Shown here: positions 1 to 11,167 of the stretch, in pieces | How positions within the stretch are numbered: the stretch's first letter is position 1 | How the letters are laid out: every line of letters starts with the position of its first letter | Source: Ontholestes murinus | Lineage: Eukaryota; Arthropoda; Insecta; Coleoptera; Staphylinidae | Direction: 5' to 3' | NCBI GenBank assembly: GCA_963969525.1 | Contig: OZ018399.1 | Coordinates: 17,231,246-17,295,245, forward strand | Length of the DNA: 64,000 nt | Notes under the pieces: generated by a model | Seen by the model: the letters and a program-made list of their open reading frames with translations, nothing else | What the model was told of the DNA's origin: nothing | The model's database searches: none | Position numbers and translations under genes: made by a program

Positions 1-618
1 ATAACATACGACTTTACCTGGTTAGATATCTAGTTGATACAGGTATGGCATTCTGGATGGGAAGTACAGAATACGGCGAGGTCGCCGGGGCTAATGAGTT
101 ACGCCCATTTGAAAAAGAAAATATACTCATAATAACATTCGCATTTATTTTATTTCCGCCGCATTAAATATTTCTAAATATAATTATAATATTTCTAGTG
201 GGCTATACATCATTAGAAACGGTAGAACGACCGAGGGGTACATTGAAATTGAAGCGGACGTCAATGGGAACGATTTAATGATTGCTAGTTTTTGTGTGGC
301 CAAATATCGGTGACAAAGCAAAAGATTGTATACATAGGAGGGATTCAACAAAAGAATTACTTAAGATTGTTAATAGCACAATAATGATTGGCCACTTTCG
401 ATACAAACAGCACCGAGTCCTACAGAATAACATTTAACAGTTGATTCAATCTTAAGTAGAGCTTAATGAAACACGGGAGACGCGCCGTAATATAAAGGAG
501 CAGTCACCAATATTTGGTTTAAACTTATTATTTATCAAAATTGTACGGCGTAATCTATATCTTAATGTCAAAATGTTTTATTCTGAAAAAAATCCAATTT
601 TATAATTTATATTATCAT

Positions 619-636
619 TAATAATAATAATAATAA
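619..636. repeat. (TAA)6 microsatellite
   Basis: Six perfect TAA units. Similar TAA/TTA runs terminate LINE remnants elsewhere in this window (11150-11166 and 32357-32374), so this may be the tail of a LINE whose body is no longer recognisable; that link is inference. Confidence 0.85.
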
Positions 637-684
637 CGATAACAGTTATAATTACAACTAATAAAAATGTGTTTAGGATGGAGA

Positions 685-850
685 TAATATTCAGGTGACA
701 TCTATTGTCTGCATTATCCTAAAGGAAGAATTTGGGCTTTATAACTCCATAGTTGGATTCCGTTTTCTTGTCTTCAACTGCTTTAAACTGCACTAATGAG
801 ACCGAATAGCTCGAAACCGGTATTTTTTGGCAAGGAAACAATAATTTAAA
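685..850. repeat. Dispersed Penelope-like repeat fragment
   Basis: Shares short blocks with fragments at 3028-3700, 8150-8430, 24860-25010 and 35045-35215: the phrase GACATCTATTGTCT (inverse of the AGACAATAGATGTC found in the others), an ACTCCATAG block, and CTAATGA followed by CGAAACCGGT and a GGAAACAATAATT stretch. The CTGATGA...CGAAAC pattern is like the hammerhead-type motifs known from Penelope-like elements. No coding region is visible. The family name is inference; the shared blocks are seen. Confidence 0.45.
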
Positions 851-1242
851 AACATCTCGTTTTATAAACGTATTTTTATAACATATTTACTAGTATTTAA
901 CATTCCGATTGTGGAGCATAGTTATTTGGCTTAATATATACTGGCGTTTGGTTAATCATGAAGAAATTAGAACCAAAGAAGAGCAAGGAAGCCATAATAT
1001 AGAAGCAAATAGTTATTTATTCATGCCATTGTTAAATTATAATATCTGGTTTCTCAACAAGAAGCACTTGGTTTTCTTCACAATTTCTTACAATTTATTC
1101 TGACTAGTTTTGATTGTTACATCATTGGAACCAAATTCAACAAATATTTCAACAAGGACTTTGTTTTTCAATAGGGGCAAATCGGAACAACATGACAGTT
1201 TTCATATATTAATAGTAGAAGATTTGGCAATTATTACAACGA

Positions 1243-1735
1243 ATTCAATTTCGCTCGAAAATCGCATTGAAATAATAAAAATCCACTATGAAGGTGGAGC
1301 TCTAAAAGTTACAAATTCGTGATATTTTCGGTCAACATAATCGTCCTGAGACTGCTATTAAGAATTTGGTCGATATGCTCAGTACATAATGTGTAAACAC
1401 CAACGCATGTTTGACTGGGCCATTCAAGTCAAAACATCGCAGCCGTGGGCCACAGTGTTGAATTTATCAATTCCTCGTATTCTCAGCAATTGGGGTTATC
1501 CACAACGACCACATGGCCTATTATTGATGATATCCATATCACTGACATGTGGTTTCAACAGGGTGGTGCCACAAGTCACACAATCACCGAAACAATGGAT
1601 TTATTACAAAACCAAATTTCCCGATCGCATAATTCCTCCTGAAATTCTGCTGTTAAGTGGCCGGCCCGATAACGGGATTTAACAACACTGGATTATATTT
1701 TGTGGTGTTAAAGACAGAGTCTAAGCCAATCAAAT
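1243..1735 (+). pseudogene. Mariner-type transposase remnant (internally deleted)
   Basis: Remnant of the DUF4817-type Tc1/mariner transposase that also occurs at 5947-7085 and 18965-20232. The N-terminal helix-turn-helix part begins near LENRIEIIKIHYEGG (from about 1249). The catalytic region reads DMWFQQGGATSHT near 1550, with the usual second catalytic Asp replaced by Gly (QQDGATCHTA in the other copy). A C-terminal block around 1660-1720 still reads like WPAR.RDLTTLDYILW but contains two stop codons. The central part with the first catalytic Asp is missing, and the pieces lie in different frames, so the copy is dead. No terminal inverted repeats could be assigned. It is followed directly by a LINE 3' end. 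Confidence 0.75.
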
Positions 1736-1750
1736 CGATTATAGGAAAAA

Positions 1751-1880
1751 ATGGTTTGAGTGGAAGAACACTGCTCTGTGAACTCCGCCTTCAAGTCTTA
1801 CGATCTAAATTTCAAGTTACTGTAAATGTATGTTATTTTGTATTTTCTTTGTAGGACTTGTAAAGTCAATAAAGTAAAGT
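1751..1880 (+). repeat. LINE 3' end, family with GGTTTGAGTGGAAGAACA, copy 1
   Basis: Begins GGTTTGAGTGGAAGAACACT and runs into a T-rich tract ending AATAAAG. The same opening phrase recurs at 2431 (+) and, reversed, around 3252-3272. Three severely 5'-truncated copies with a common 3' part are typical of LINE retroposition. The upstream ORF is absent, so the clade (possibly RTE-like) is a guess. Confidence 0.6.
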
Positions 1881-2430
1881 GATAAAACTCAAAATATGTG
1901 ACGTGATTAATGAAATAACCAGCCATTTTGCCAAAAAGTGAAAATTTTGACGAAAGAATCGAAATCTGTAAGCGTGGTCATGGTGTTACTTACAAATTCA
2001 ATATTCAAATTCTTTGGAAATAGGAAGGGAAAAACTAATTTTCTAATAAGTGATCAATATATTTAGGACTGCGTGTTCCTCGTACATCCTAGCTATCATT
2101 ATCTACATTTGTTACTTTGAATCTTATTTTTTTCTTCTGCTTTTTTGGGCAAAGTATAATCCTAAAATAAAAATGTAACTTGTTCCGAATTAAGGTAGCA
2201 CAGATGGTTGATTATTTTAGACAGTGTCTTGTCTCCAACCTCTTTATTTTAATGTATTAAACTGCTGCTTGTAATTATTTTACCTCTTGTTATCTTAATA
2301 TATCTATCATTCTGACATAAACAGCTAAAATGTCTCCCCTAAAAAGGAGATAAAAAACAAGTAAGAGTACATATAAAAAAATTCCGGATACCTAAGAGAA
2401 TATTAGCATCATAGATAGGAATAGAAGAGG
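1881..2430. other. Intergenic AT-rich DNA
   Basis: No gene, structured RNA or tandem repeat recognised. The sequence is AT-rich and appears to be single copy within the window. Confidence 0.5.
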
Positions 2431-2574
2431 AAGGGTTTGAGTGGAAGAACACGATTTGTAATTGTGCTTCACCACCCAAAATTTGATGTATGTTTTTTTT
2501 TTTAATTTTATTGATTTGTAATATTTGTAATTTTCAAGAAAGCAGACCAAAGATTAATAAATAAATAAATAAAT
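2431..2574 (+). repeat. LINE 3' end, same family, copy 2, with (TAAA)n tail
   Basis: Opens with GGGTTTGAGTGGAAGAACAC like copy 1, then a T-rich stretch and a clean tail of about five TAAA/AATA units at 2555-2574. The microsatellite tail marks the 3' terminus of a retroposed copy. The body is about 145 bp, so it is extremely 5' truncated. Confidence 0.65.
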
Positions 2575-3027
2575 ACATGTTTTGTAGTTAATGAAGATTG
2601 ATCTTCATTATTTTGAGAAAGAAACTGCCCTTGTCTACTATCTAGTGCAATGAAAAGCGCTAGATACCCAAGAATATATTAAGGCTAAAAAATTAAACAA
2701 AACGAGGGTAATATTTAAATATTAAATTTAATTTTATGGCTGTAGAAAAAATATACAATTCAAAAATACCAAATATTTCGCAAATAAACAAAATTATGTA
2801 AAATTTCTGTAAATCAAAGTCGTCTAAAAATTTTTATAATACATTATTGACTTCCAAATTTTGTAACGTAAATTTATATCTTTTTAAGCGTATTTATTTA
2901 ACAGAAAATACAATAAAAATATTGTTGCCTTGAAATAAAGAATATTTTGATTTGATTTGATTTGATTTGAATTAAATTACTTATAATACAAAAATCAGTT
3001 CTGTATAATTTATTTTCCAATGTGGTA
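2575..3027. other. Intergenic AT-rich DNA
   Basis: Very AT-rich. The only structured part is the TTTGA pentanucleotide run, listed separately. No gene is visible. Confidence 0.5.
2946..2970 (+). repeat. (TTTGA)5 repeat, probable LINE tail
   Basis: Five tandem TTTGA units directly after GAAATAAAGAATA. A polyadenylation-like AATAAA followed by a short tandem pentamer is how several insect non-LTR retrotransposons end, so this probably marks the 3' end of an otherwise unrecognisable copy. Confidence 0.7.
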
Positions 3028-3700
3028 TCAGTTAGAGTGGCAGTTGTTTCAACTAGTGAAGCTGTTGGTAGTTACTGTAATTGTCGGTGGTTTTCCACTA
3101 CATTAGGGATATTTAGTAAAAAGCTTTAGACAATAGATATAATTTATTTATTTATTTGGTATTCTATCTTATAATATATATAAAAACAAATTAATTACAA
3201 AAAACATACGTAAAATTTTGAACGGAGGAAGCACGGGCGGTGTTCACAATTCATGTTCTTCCACTCAAACCCTTTTTGGACCATGATGTTGGGAAGGCAG
3301 GTATATACATCCACATCCGGAAACTTTTATATTTTCTTTTATATCGTGTTTTTGTCCACTTTTTAGGAGAAAATTTTTGAATAAAGAAAACACTTAACTT
3401 TTTTATGTGTTAGAGTGTTTAAAATAAAAAATGCACCACGAAGTAAACGCCTCCAAAATTCAAGAAGAAAATTTTTGGCTGTTTATCTCAGCATATAATA
3501 ATTGTACATCTATCTTTAGGGATGTATGGAGTTATAAAACTCCATAACTTGAGACTCAAAATGGATGGATGTCCACTGCTGTTAAAAGAAAAGCAATAAT
3601 TCAATGTTGTATCAAGTGATTTGTTTTTGTAGTCTTAGTAAAACTTCTTGTAGATTTACCAAATATTGCATCGTTTTAAATTAAAACCCAGATGAATTCC
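3028..3700 (+). repeat. Penelope-like dispersed repeat, interrupted by LINE 3' end
   Basis: The left part (3028-3140) matches 8150-8275 in blocks such as GCTGTTGG and CTTTAGACAATAGAT. The right part (about 3505-3700) carries the near-palindrome TATGGAGTTATAAAACTCCA, an AATAATTCAATGTT block shared with 35045-35215, and a TTGTAGTCTTA.TAA block shared with about 33810-33870. The ~135 bp LINE 3' end at 3141-3275 sits between the halves, indicating a nested insertion. Boundaries are approximate. Confidence 0.45.
3141..3275 (-). repeat. LINE 3' end, same family, copy 3 (reverse)
   Basis: Reverse-complement copy: read on the minus strand it starts at GGGTTTGAGTGGAAGAACAT (about 3272-3253) and ends in (AAAT)n, seen on the plus strand as TTTATTTATTTATTT at 3143-3157. 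It interrupts the Penelope-like repeat and is therefore younger than it. Confidence 0.65.
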
Positions 3701-3787
3701 TCATTACTACCTCGAACTTTTCAATTATTCTTATAGTTGAAAATAAGTTAAAATCCCAAAATATTGCAATAAATACGCCTATCCACC
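3701..3787. other. Short spacer
   Basis: AT-rich spacer before the C-rich LINE fragment; the composition shift at about 3780 marks the start of the retroelement. Confidence 0.4.
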
Positions 3788-4620
3788 CTTTACGCCGATG
3801 ATACTGCCCTAATTACCCACGCCCCCACTCTCCCCAAAACCCTCAGCACCCTACAGGGCATGATAGAGGATATAGAGACCTGGTTTGCAAAATGGCGCAT
3901 TTCTATCAACCCTAACAAGTCCCAACTCTTCTTCCCTTTCACAGACTTACGGAACCGCTTCTCTCAATATCCATAAATAGACAAAATATATATCCCTCCG
4001 TCACCTGCAAGTACCTAGGAAGAATATTCGATACTAAATTAACCTTCAAAAACCACGTATCTTCCCTTAAACTCAAGCGAAGGACAACACATTTCAGAGA
4101 CCTTACCTACAAAAAACAAGGTATTAATCTACAAACCAGAACTCACATCTATAAAATGATCTGCCGTCCTTTGCTTGACTATTCAGTCATCCTCTTCTAC
4201 AACCCTCACCCAGTAACATTACATAAATTTCAAGTCGCAAAAAGATCAGCCCTTAGGGTGCTAACCAAAATCCGACATCCCCAAAATCCTCTCCTTGTAT
4301 GACTCTACAAAGGTAATCCCAAATCAAGATAGATTATTCTCCCTTGCTAAAAAAATCGCCCAAAATCCTAACTACTTCCAAATCCTAAATGCATTATGCA
4401 TTCCCAAAAACAAAAGCATTATCCCTAAACGTAAATTCCCTTCCTTACCAATACACGAATTCATTTCATCATTTCACAATCTCAACGACGCTTCACAAAG
4501 ATTGTTTTTAATTCTATATAAACTATGTATTCATATTATTTTTATTATATACTCTATGTATTTGTCAATAAATACGTTTGTATATATGAAATCAAGATGA
4601 AATCCTGCTTTATTTTTTGT
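3788..4620 (+). pseudogene. 5'-truncated non-LTR reverse transcriptase fragment (C-rich LINE)
   Basis: Begins at the reverse transcriptase catalytic box, L-YADD-TAL, with YADD encoded at 3791-3802, and continues through the thumb (ETWFAKWRISINPNKSQ, then KYLGRIFDTKLTFKNHV) and the C-terminal segment (QGINLQTRTHIYKMICRPLL, AKRSALRVLTKIRHPQNPLL). The final open stretch at 4295-4600 carries the C-terminus (RLFSLAKKIAQNPNYFQILN). Frameshifts near 3960 and 4290 break the frame. The copy lacks the endonuclease and most of the polymerase, as expected for 5' truncation during target-primed insertion. The base composition is strikingly richer in C than its neighbours. A second, reversed and more decayed copy of the same family lies at 39960-40450. 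Confidence 0.8.
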
Positions 4621-4639
4621 GCAATTCTTGTTTTGTGAT

Positions 4640-7500
4640 TTGTTTTATCCACCTTGTAAGGAAATTCTATACTTATTAAGCAAAATGCAGATTTTTCAAT
4701 AGTGACATCAAAACACTTCGCCTGGGTTTTCTCATCTACCTCCAGCAGTTCAATTTTTGAAAGTGTAGCTGCGAATCGATGGCCATGAATATGTGCAATC
4801 GAAACCTACCTTCGACATAATTTCTAAAATGTATCAGAAACATGCTAAAAACAAAGGTTTTGTATTTTCAGTCATTGTATTAAAATATATTGCCTTGATT
4901 TTTCTAACTACTCCTTATTGTCCCTCCTATTAATGACAGGGTGCAATAAAAACCTAATTTTAACATAACTTCCAAAATTTGTCTAAAATACTTATTTTTA
5001 ATAATTGTTGAAGCAAAATGCAAATTTCTTGAAAGCGACCATTATTTTCAGTAATAAGCCATTTGCAAAAATAAAAAAAACCATCTCTATTTAACAATGA
5101 TGGCAGATTGAATCCTTCGATCACCATTTTAGGTTGTTTCGTCACATTGCCATCAGAAATGGTTTTGTTAACCTAAATTGTTTTGCCAAATAAGGAATTA
5201 AATAGTAGCTTTAAAAATAAAATTATTTTATATAAATGATTGTAAATACTTTGTTAATATCACACACTTTTCAAATTTATTTGTGACTATAGTTTCAACA
5301 GCCTGTCACCTGTCATTTTCAAACTATACTTCAACATTTTTTACAAACAACTTTTATAAAACAATTTTACAAACAATTTTTAGATGGCGTTGTAAAACTT
5401 TATTATGAAATACATCACATTGCCTAGATTTTCATCACTAACTCCTACTGTCCAAGCCTGAAAATCTCACTGAGAATCAGTGGCTATAAACATATTTTTC
5501 AATCAAAACCTACTTTTAACAACTTCAAAAATGTTCAAGTTTTTCATTTTCATTGCATAATTGTTTATGTAAAACCCAGATTCCCCGGAATATTTGGAAG
5601 TGGTATTAAAACACGTTTTCAACGACACCGAACTCTCCAATATCTAAAAATCTGACTGCGGATATTTTGCAATCAAAATCAACTTTTAACATAACTTCTA
5701 AAATGTCTTAGAAACATGCCAAAAAGTAAGACTTTTCTTAATAACTCTTTATGCAGCATTCCCGAAAGCAACAAATATTTTTGGCCGTGGTATCAAAACA
5801 CATTTTGGAATTTCTTCCCTACACCCTATTTTCCAATCTCTGAAAATTTAAATATGGATCAGTATATTTAAACATTTTGCAATCCAACTTGCTTTTAACA
5901 TAACTTTTAAAATGTATTAGAACTATGCTTCTAAAAAATGTTTATAAAGGGTGTCCCAACAAGAGCACCGGATTTAATTTTAAAGAAAAACATATTTATT
6001 TTTTTAATTAAGCATTTTTATTTCAAAATAAAGAAAAAGCAAACGTAAAATACATCAAGTAAATGACCACCTCGAAACCTCTGGCACAGAGTTATTCTTT
6101 TGTTGAAATTTTGAATAACGTTTTAGCATACATTTAGCTGTATTTCACCAATATTATTTTCCTCTTTAAGAAGTTCAACTGTTTCAGACTTATTCGCATA
6201 CACCTTTTTCTTCACATAGCCACAAAGGAAAAAGTCAATCGGCGTTAGATCGCACGATATTGGTAGCGAATGTTGATCGCCAAATCGAGAAATGACTCTA
6301 GCTGGAAATTTGGTCTGCAGTAACATCATTGTATCACGTACTGTGTGGCAGGTCGCACCGTCTTCTTGGAAAACATGTCCTCCACATCAATTACATCCAA
6401 TTCGGGCCACAATAACTCCGTTAAGATTTCGCGATACCGCACACCATTAACACCAAACAGTTACTCGCGGTGAATGTATAAGTTTTTGAATATCAGACGA
6501 GGATTTCCAGTAGCCCAAATCCGACAGTTTTGCTTATCGAGTTAAAAATGTTCCTCATCTGAAAAAATGATTAAATCATGATAAAAAATCCGCATTAATT
6601 TGATGATGTTCCAACACCAAATCAGCAAATTCACGGCGCTGCTCATGGCTTGATTTCTTGCACCAACTGAACCTTGTACGCGTGCAAATGCAGATCTTTT
6701 ACCAAAATTCGTTGCATAGTGTTTCTGGAAATGTTTAATCCCTGGCCACGATGCCGATTGAAAGTTCCTGGATTATCGGTCAGAGATTCATTTACTGTGG
6801 CTATATTTTCAAGTGACTGCCAAGGATGACGACGAAAAATGGTCTTCTGATCCATCAGCGTAAATTTAGTATCAATTTTTTTAATTAAATGCCTCACTGT
6901 CGATTGATTTGGCGCATTATTGCGACCAAAAACTTGACGTAATTGGCGAACTGTTTTCGCAAAACTTTCACTATTTGTGTAATGTGTTTTTACAATAATT
7001 AAACGTTATACTTTTGAATACTTCTTCATATTTTTAAATCGCGTGGTCTGTACGTGACAAAACAAAATGGCGGACAACATCTGTTTATACAAAGCCCAAA
7101 TTCTTTAAACACTACAAGTATTTCTAGACGTGGCATCAAAACACATTGCTTGAATTTTCCCAAGCACCTCAACGACATGATATAAACACTTTGCAATCGA
7201 AACATACTTGTAAGATAACTTCTGAAATATGTTAGAATCATGTTATTTCTTTCTAAAAATAGTTTAGGCAGATTACACATTATCCGTAATCAACCAATAA
7301 TTTTAGCAGTAGTATCAAAACACATTGCCTAGATGTTTCCAACTATACCTAACTGTCAACTCTCTAATTATCTGACCGTTTTAAAAATAAGGGTTTTTTC
7401 TAATAATTGTTGCAATTATATCAAAAAACGTTCTTGATTGTCTTAACTACCTCCTATTGTCCAATATCTAAGGAACATATATCAGTTTATATTTTAATTT
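4640..7500. repeat. Degenerate ~190 bp tandem repeat, split by a mariner
   Basis: A consensus phrase ATCAAAACACATTGCCT...TTTGCAATC.AAACCTACTTTTAACATAACTTCTAAAATGT...AGAA.CATG recurs. The ATCAAAACAC landmark occurs near 4707, 4879, about 5411, 5604, 5792, 7134 and 7314, with a partial copy near 7419. Adjacent landmarks are about 172-193 bp apart; the step from 5792 to 7134 becomes about 200 bp once the mariner at 5947-7085 is removed. Copies are strongly diverged from one another, so this is an old satellite-like array of perhaps ten or more units. No coding potential is seen. Confidence 0.6.
5947..7085 (-). mobile_element. Mariner-type element (DUF4817 transposase), decayed copy, reverse
   Basis: Reading the minus strand, the recognisable transposase pieces run from the N-terminus (VRQLRQVFGRNN, about 6910-6950), through TKFTLMDQKTIFRRHPWQSL and NISRNTMQRILVKDLHLHAY (6643-6897), to the C-terminal catalytic part (LLQTKFPARVISRFGDQ, CDLTPIDFFLCGYVKKKVYA, 6123-6329). 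The element 3' end shows the terminal inverted repeat GGGTGTCCCAACAAGAGC at 5949-5966, next to a TA (5945-5946). The far end near 7085 lacks a clear inverted repeat and appears truncated. Several frameshifts make it non-autonomous. It sits inside the ~190 bp degenerate tandem repeat and so post-dates that array. It is the same family as 18965-20232. Confidence 0.85.
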
Positions 7501-8149
7501 CCACAACCAATCAAATGTTTTATTCAGAAACAATTTAAGTTTCAGTCATAAAGCTATTCAACTTTCCAATCGGCGATTTCGCAAACAGCAATTACAACAA
7601 CAAATTAATATTATTTATTTAAACTCTTAAAACATGGTTTTAAAACAAATAAAATAAATAACTTCATTAAAATATTTTTGGAGGGAGTAATTGTGCACTT
7701 GCATACAAAAGCTGCCGCAATTCAGAATTTCTCAAACTATTTTTGCTAACGTTAGATCTTTGTTGTTGTCGAAGTCGTATGACTACCGCAAAAAAGATAG
7801 TTTCGCCTCTGCAATACTCTTAGAGTAACTCTTTCAGAAATATCATATTTATATCAATTAAGCGTTGCATAAAATAAGTGTTTAACTGTTACCTTTAATT
7901 ATCTAAACGTAAGGATAAGTCGATGGTATAGAAATATATAGAAATCATTTAAACTTGTAATTGTGTAGGTTTTCATTTTGTGATACATTTCATCCATTAG
8001 GATGAAATCTATTATAAATTTGGTGAGTTTAAACTTTAAAAATGATTGATAACAATCGAAACACGTGTCAGTTAACTGATAATAAATCTATGGAACATAA
8101 CAAGTGTCTTACTTCACCAAATTTGAAATATATTATCTAAAGCTTTGCA
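7501..8149. other. Intergenic DNA with a small hairpin
   Basis: AT-rich and without a gene. A GATTG-ATAA-CAATC hairpin immediately followed by GAAAC lies near 8042-8060, and an inverted pair AAATTTGGTGAG / CTTCACCAAATTT flanks it near 8018 and 8113. This suggests a small foldback element, but no transposase or target duplication could be assigned. Confidence 0.4.
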
Positions 8150-8430
8150 CTAGATTACTTTTACATTGTTATTGCTAAAATTGTCGCTGTTGGCAGTTTC
8201 TTGTAATTATTTGTTGTTATCCAGTCAATTTAGGGAAATCTTATGCAACGCTTTAGACAATAGATGTCACCTTAATGGTTTCTCTGTATTTACGGATATC
8301 CGGAGTTATAGAACTCCATAGTATAACTAATAATTTTCTGATTCTAATTGCGCTAGGCTAATAAAATTCAAACCGGTATGTGGTTGTTGTCAATAAGAAA
8401 AAAAGTATTCAATGTTTTCACAAACTATGC
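8150..8430 (+). repeat. Penelope-like dispersed repeat copy
   Basis: Contains the family blocks GCTGTTGGCAG, AACGCTTTAGACAATAGATG, the palindrome GGAGTTATAGAACTCC, a degraded hammerhead-like CTAATAAAATTCAAACCGGT and the terminal ATTCAATGTTTTCA. It is the most complete copy of the family in the window and serves as the reference for the others. No ORF. Confidence 0.5.
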
Positions 8431-8767
8431 TTTTGTTTCGACTTTGACTTGATAATGACCGTCAAAAGTCAAAACTTAAGTCGTACACATTGTAATATAT
8501 TTATATATTATAATAAATTATAGTGGTTAAAAACATAGTAAGTGTTTTATTCAGTTTAAATATTTTTGCTTATTTGCTGTTTCTTTGATAAATTAGCCAT
8601 AAGAAAATTTGAAGAAGAGAAAAAAATTATTGTTTCTTATTGCAAAGAACCATGTTTTTGTTTGAATACATTGGGGAATAATACATACAAGTTAAAAGTT
8701 TGGGACAATTGAATTAGCAAAAATTACTTTATGTATGATATTTTATATTCTCGATAACTTCATCATT

Positions 8768-11167
8768 AAAGCAAAATATAGGAATTCTAGCTCTGTCAGA
8801 GATCTGCTTCTGTCGGACCATTCTGCTATATTGATGAAGTTAAAAATCGACTTAAATATAAGTATACTAATCGAGGTTAAATCCTTTTATAGACCTATAA
8901 CAAAATTATGACTGTTTAAGTTCTATAACCAAATCGAAAATAGTAATTTTAATTTTAAAAAGAGTAGTACATTAAGCATTCATGAGAAATTTGACGAACT
9001 ACTTAAATTAATTACGCAAGATATGGAAATATTTGAAAAAAAAAACCACCAAACACCACAATAGTATAAATGGTCAGTGCTGGTTTAATTGTGAACTTAA
9101 TTAATTAAGAAGGGAAATATTTTTTTTTAGTTGAAGCTTATAATAGTGACCATAGTGAACAAACCAAAAGAATTATTAAGGAAAAACGCAGATTATATAG
9201 AAATAAAATTAAAGAGGCAAACAATAAACACATTGAAAAGCATAATTATTCTCCTAAATCTATCTGGAATGTAATTAAACAAAATAAATCTGATAATATT
9301 ATTAAACAAAATATCTGCAATATTAGCGCTGAAGATTTTAATAAATATTTTTCAAATATTGGTGTAGAACTCTTGAATTCTATGCCTGATGTTCCCTCGG
9401 AGGTCAAAGTAAAAGCACCTATTAAAGTATTTGCATTCGCTGAAGTCTCTTTTAACCATGTAAGAGACATCATTGCTTAACTTCCGAATAAAAATAGTAA
9501 GGATTTCTATGGAATGAATACAGTTATACTTAAATCAATTATAAATATCATAGTAGTTCCACTCACCAATCTCATCAATGAATGTATTAAAACCAGTATC
9601 TTTCCAAATTGTCTAAAAATTTCCAGAGTTGTACCAATTTTTAAAAACAACGGTGACCTTAATGATAAAGATAAATACAGGCCAATTTCTATCGTACCAC
9701 TGTTATCTAAGGTAATTGAAGTTATATTAAAAAACAATTATATGATCACTTTGAAAGAAACTGTATTCTTAATACAAACCAATATGGTTTCAGGCTTAGG
9801 AGAAATACAACCACTGCAATATTAACACTCATTCAGACCATAAAACGAGGGTTTGGAGGCAAATCAAATAATCTCAACACAGTTTTGTTTGTTGTTTGTT
9901 GTTTGTTGTCTTCGACTGTGTATCCCACGATATTCTTTTAGATACATTAAGCAGATACCAAATAATCGGAACTAGCTTAAAACTATTAAAAACCTACTTA
10001 ATTAATAGAAAACAAGTAGTGTCGTTTACTTCAATCATGACATCAAAGACATAAATTGCGGGGTGCCTCAAGCCTCTGTACTTGGGCTCCTACTGTTTCT
10101 AATGTTCATTAACGACTCACCTACTTTCATGCAGAACATCCGAGTGGTATTGTTTGCTGATAACACTACTACTACATCCCACGAAATTACAAGAATTAAT
10201 GGATACATCACAGTCAAAGGCATTAGACTGGTTCAAACAAAATAAACTTAAATTAAATATTTTGAAAAGCGAAACCCTACGGTTCACTCAAAAGAAAATT
10301 GTTAACCCATACACAAATCCTGTAAAATTTCTGGGTATATATCGGGATTCATCCTTAACATGGGAACACCATATTAATTACTTGGGTATAAAACTGAGTA
10401 AGAATATTTACCTTTTACGCAATCTGCGTGATTGTACCCATCTGAAAGTGCTTTGGACAGCTTACCATAGTTTGGAGTGCTCATTTGGGGTCACTTCAGT
10501 CATACGTACCGGATTTTTGGACTGCAGCGAAAAGTAATTCGCATAATAACAGGTGTAGGCTTCAGAGATGATGTCAGACACAAATTTATTGAGTATGGTC
10601 TACTTACCTTCCCATGTATTTACATCTACCATGCACTAATGTACACTAAATTAAATATTTCTACCTAAGCAACTCAGGATGATGTTCACAATCATAATAC
10701 AAGGTCCTCCAACAAAATCAACCTACAATTTCTTAGAGTGAATAAAACAAGAAATTCAAATAATTATTTTGGTCCAAACTTCTACAACAAACTGCCTCAA
10801 ACAGTGAGGGATTTAGCTCTGCCTTTATTTGAGGAACACATGAAGAAGTTATTAATACATAATGCTTTTTATTCATTTAGTGAATTTATGGAAATATCTT
10901 TTTAATTGCTTTTAAATTCTAACCCATTTCCGTATGTAAGTATTCTTTAAGTAGGTTTGTCTACCTATATTTTTTACGTATTTTATATGGTATTGTGTAT
11001 TATAATTTTATAACTGTGATATTTATTTATTTTAAGTTGTTATTTTCAATCTCCAATGAGTATCACACGTTTTATATTTTTATATATTTCTATTTATAAT
11101 TGTATCTTTTGATCTATTTAAAACACTCAAATGTTAATAACATCAATAAATTATTATTATTATTATA
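8768..11167 (+). mobile_element. Decayed non-LTR retrotransposon (Jockey/CR1-like ORF2)
   Basis: The recognisable order is: C-terminus of an APE-type endonuclease (LLLSDHSAILMKLKI, about 8790-8850); linker (SIWNVIKQNKSDNI, 9250-9300, and EDFNKYFSNIGVELL, 9330-9380); reverse transcriptase fingers (SRVVPIFKNNGDLNDKDKYR then PISIVPLLSK, 9620-9710); FDCVSHDILLDTL (about 9910-9950); CGVPQASVLGLLLF (10055-10100); catalytic FADN in place of F/YADD (about 10156); thumb (WFKQNKLKLNILKSETLRF and VKFLGIYRDSSLTWEHHIN, 10220-10380); and a C-terminal domain (ALMYTKLN, then NNYFGPNFYNKLPQTVRDLA, to a stop near 10904). There are multiple frameshifts and stops. The microsatellite-like insertion at 9881-9909 has replaced the first catalytic Asp region. 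The element ends in a TTA/ATT run at 11150-11166. Only the 3' part of the endonuclease is visible, so the copy is 5' truncated. Confidence 0.85.
9881..9909 (+). repeat. TTTGTTG microsatellite inside reverse transcriptase motif A
   Basis: Tandem GTTTGTT units lie exactly where the D-x-SKAF residues of reverse transcriptase motif A should be encoded, just before FDCVSHD. The expansion destroys the first catalytic Asp. Confidence 0.7.

Larger units (their letters stand above)
1..1242. other. Intergenic DNA without recognised gene
   Basis: AT-rich sequence with short open frames at 909-1103 and 1110-1322 in which I recognise no independent gene; the end of the second frame belongs to the mariner remnant that follows. 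The stretch holds a TAA microsatellite and a fragment of a dispersed repeat, listed separately. Nothing else is supported. Confidence 0.6.

Noticed and set aside
8040..8062. Second hammerhead-like motif (GATTG-ATAA-CAATC followed by GAAAC)
   Set aside because: The CTGATGA box is absent upstream, so only a hairpin plus GAAAC remains.
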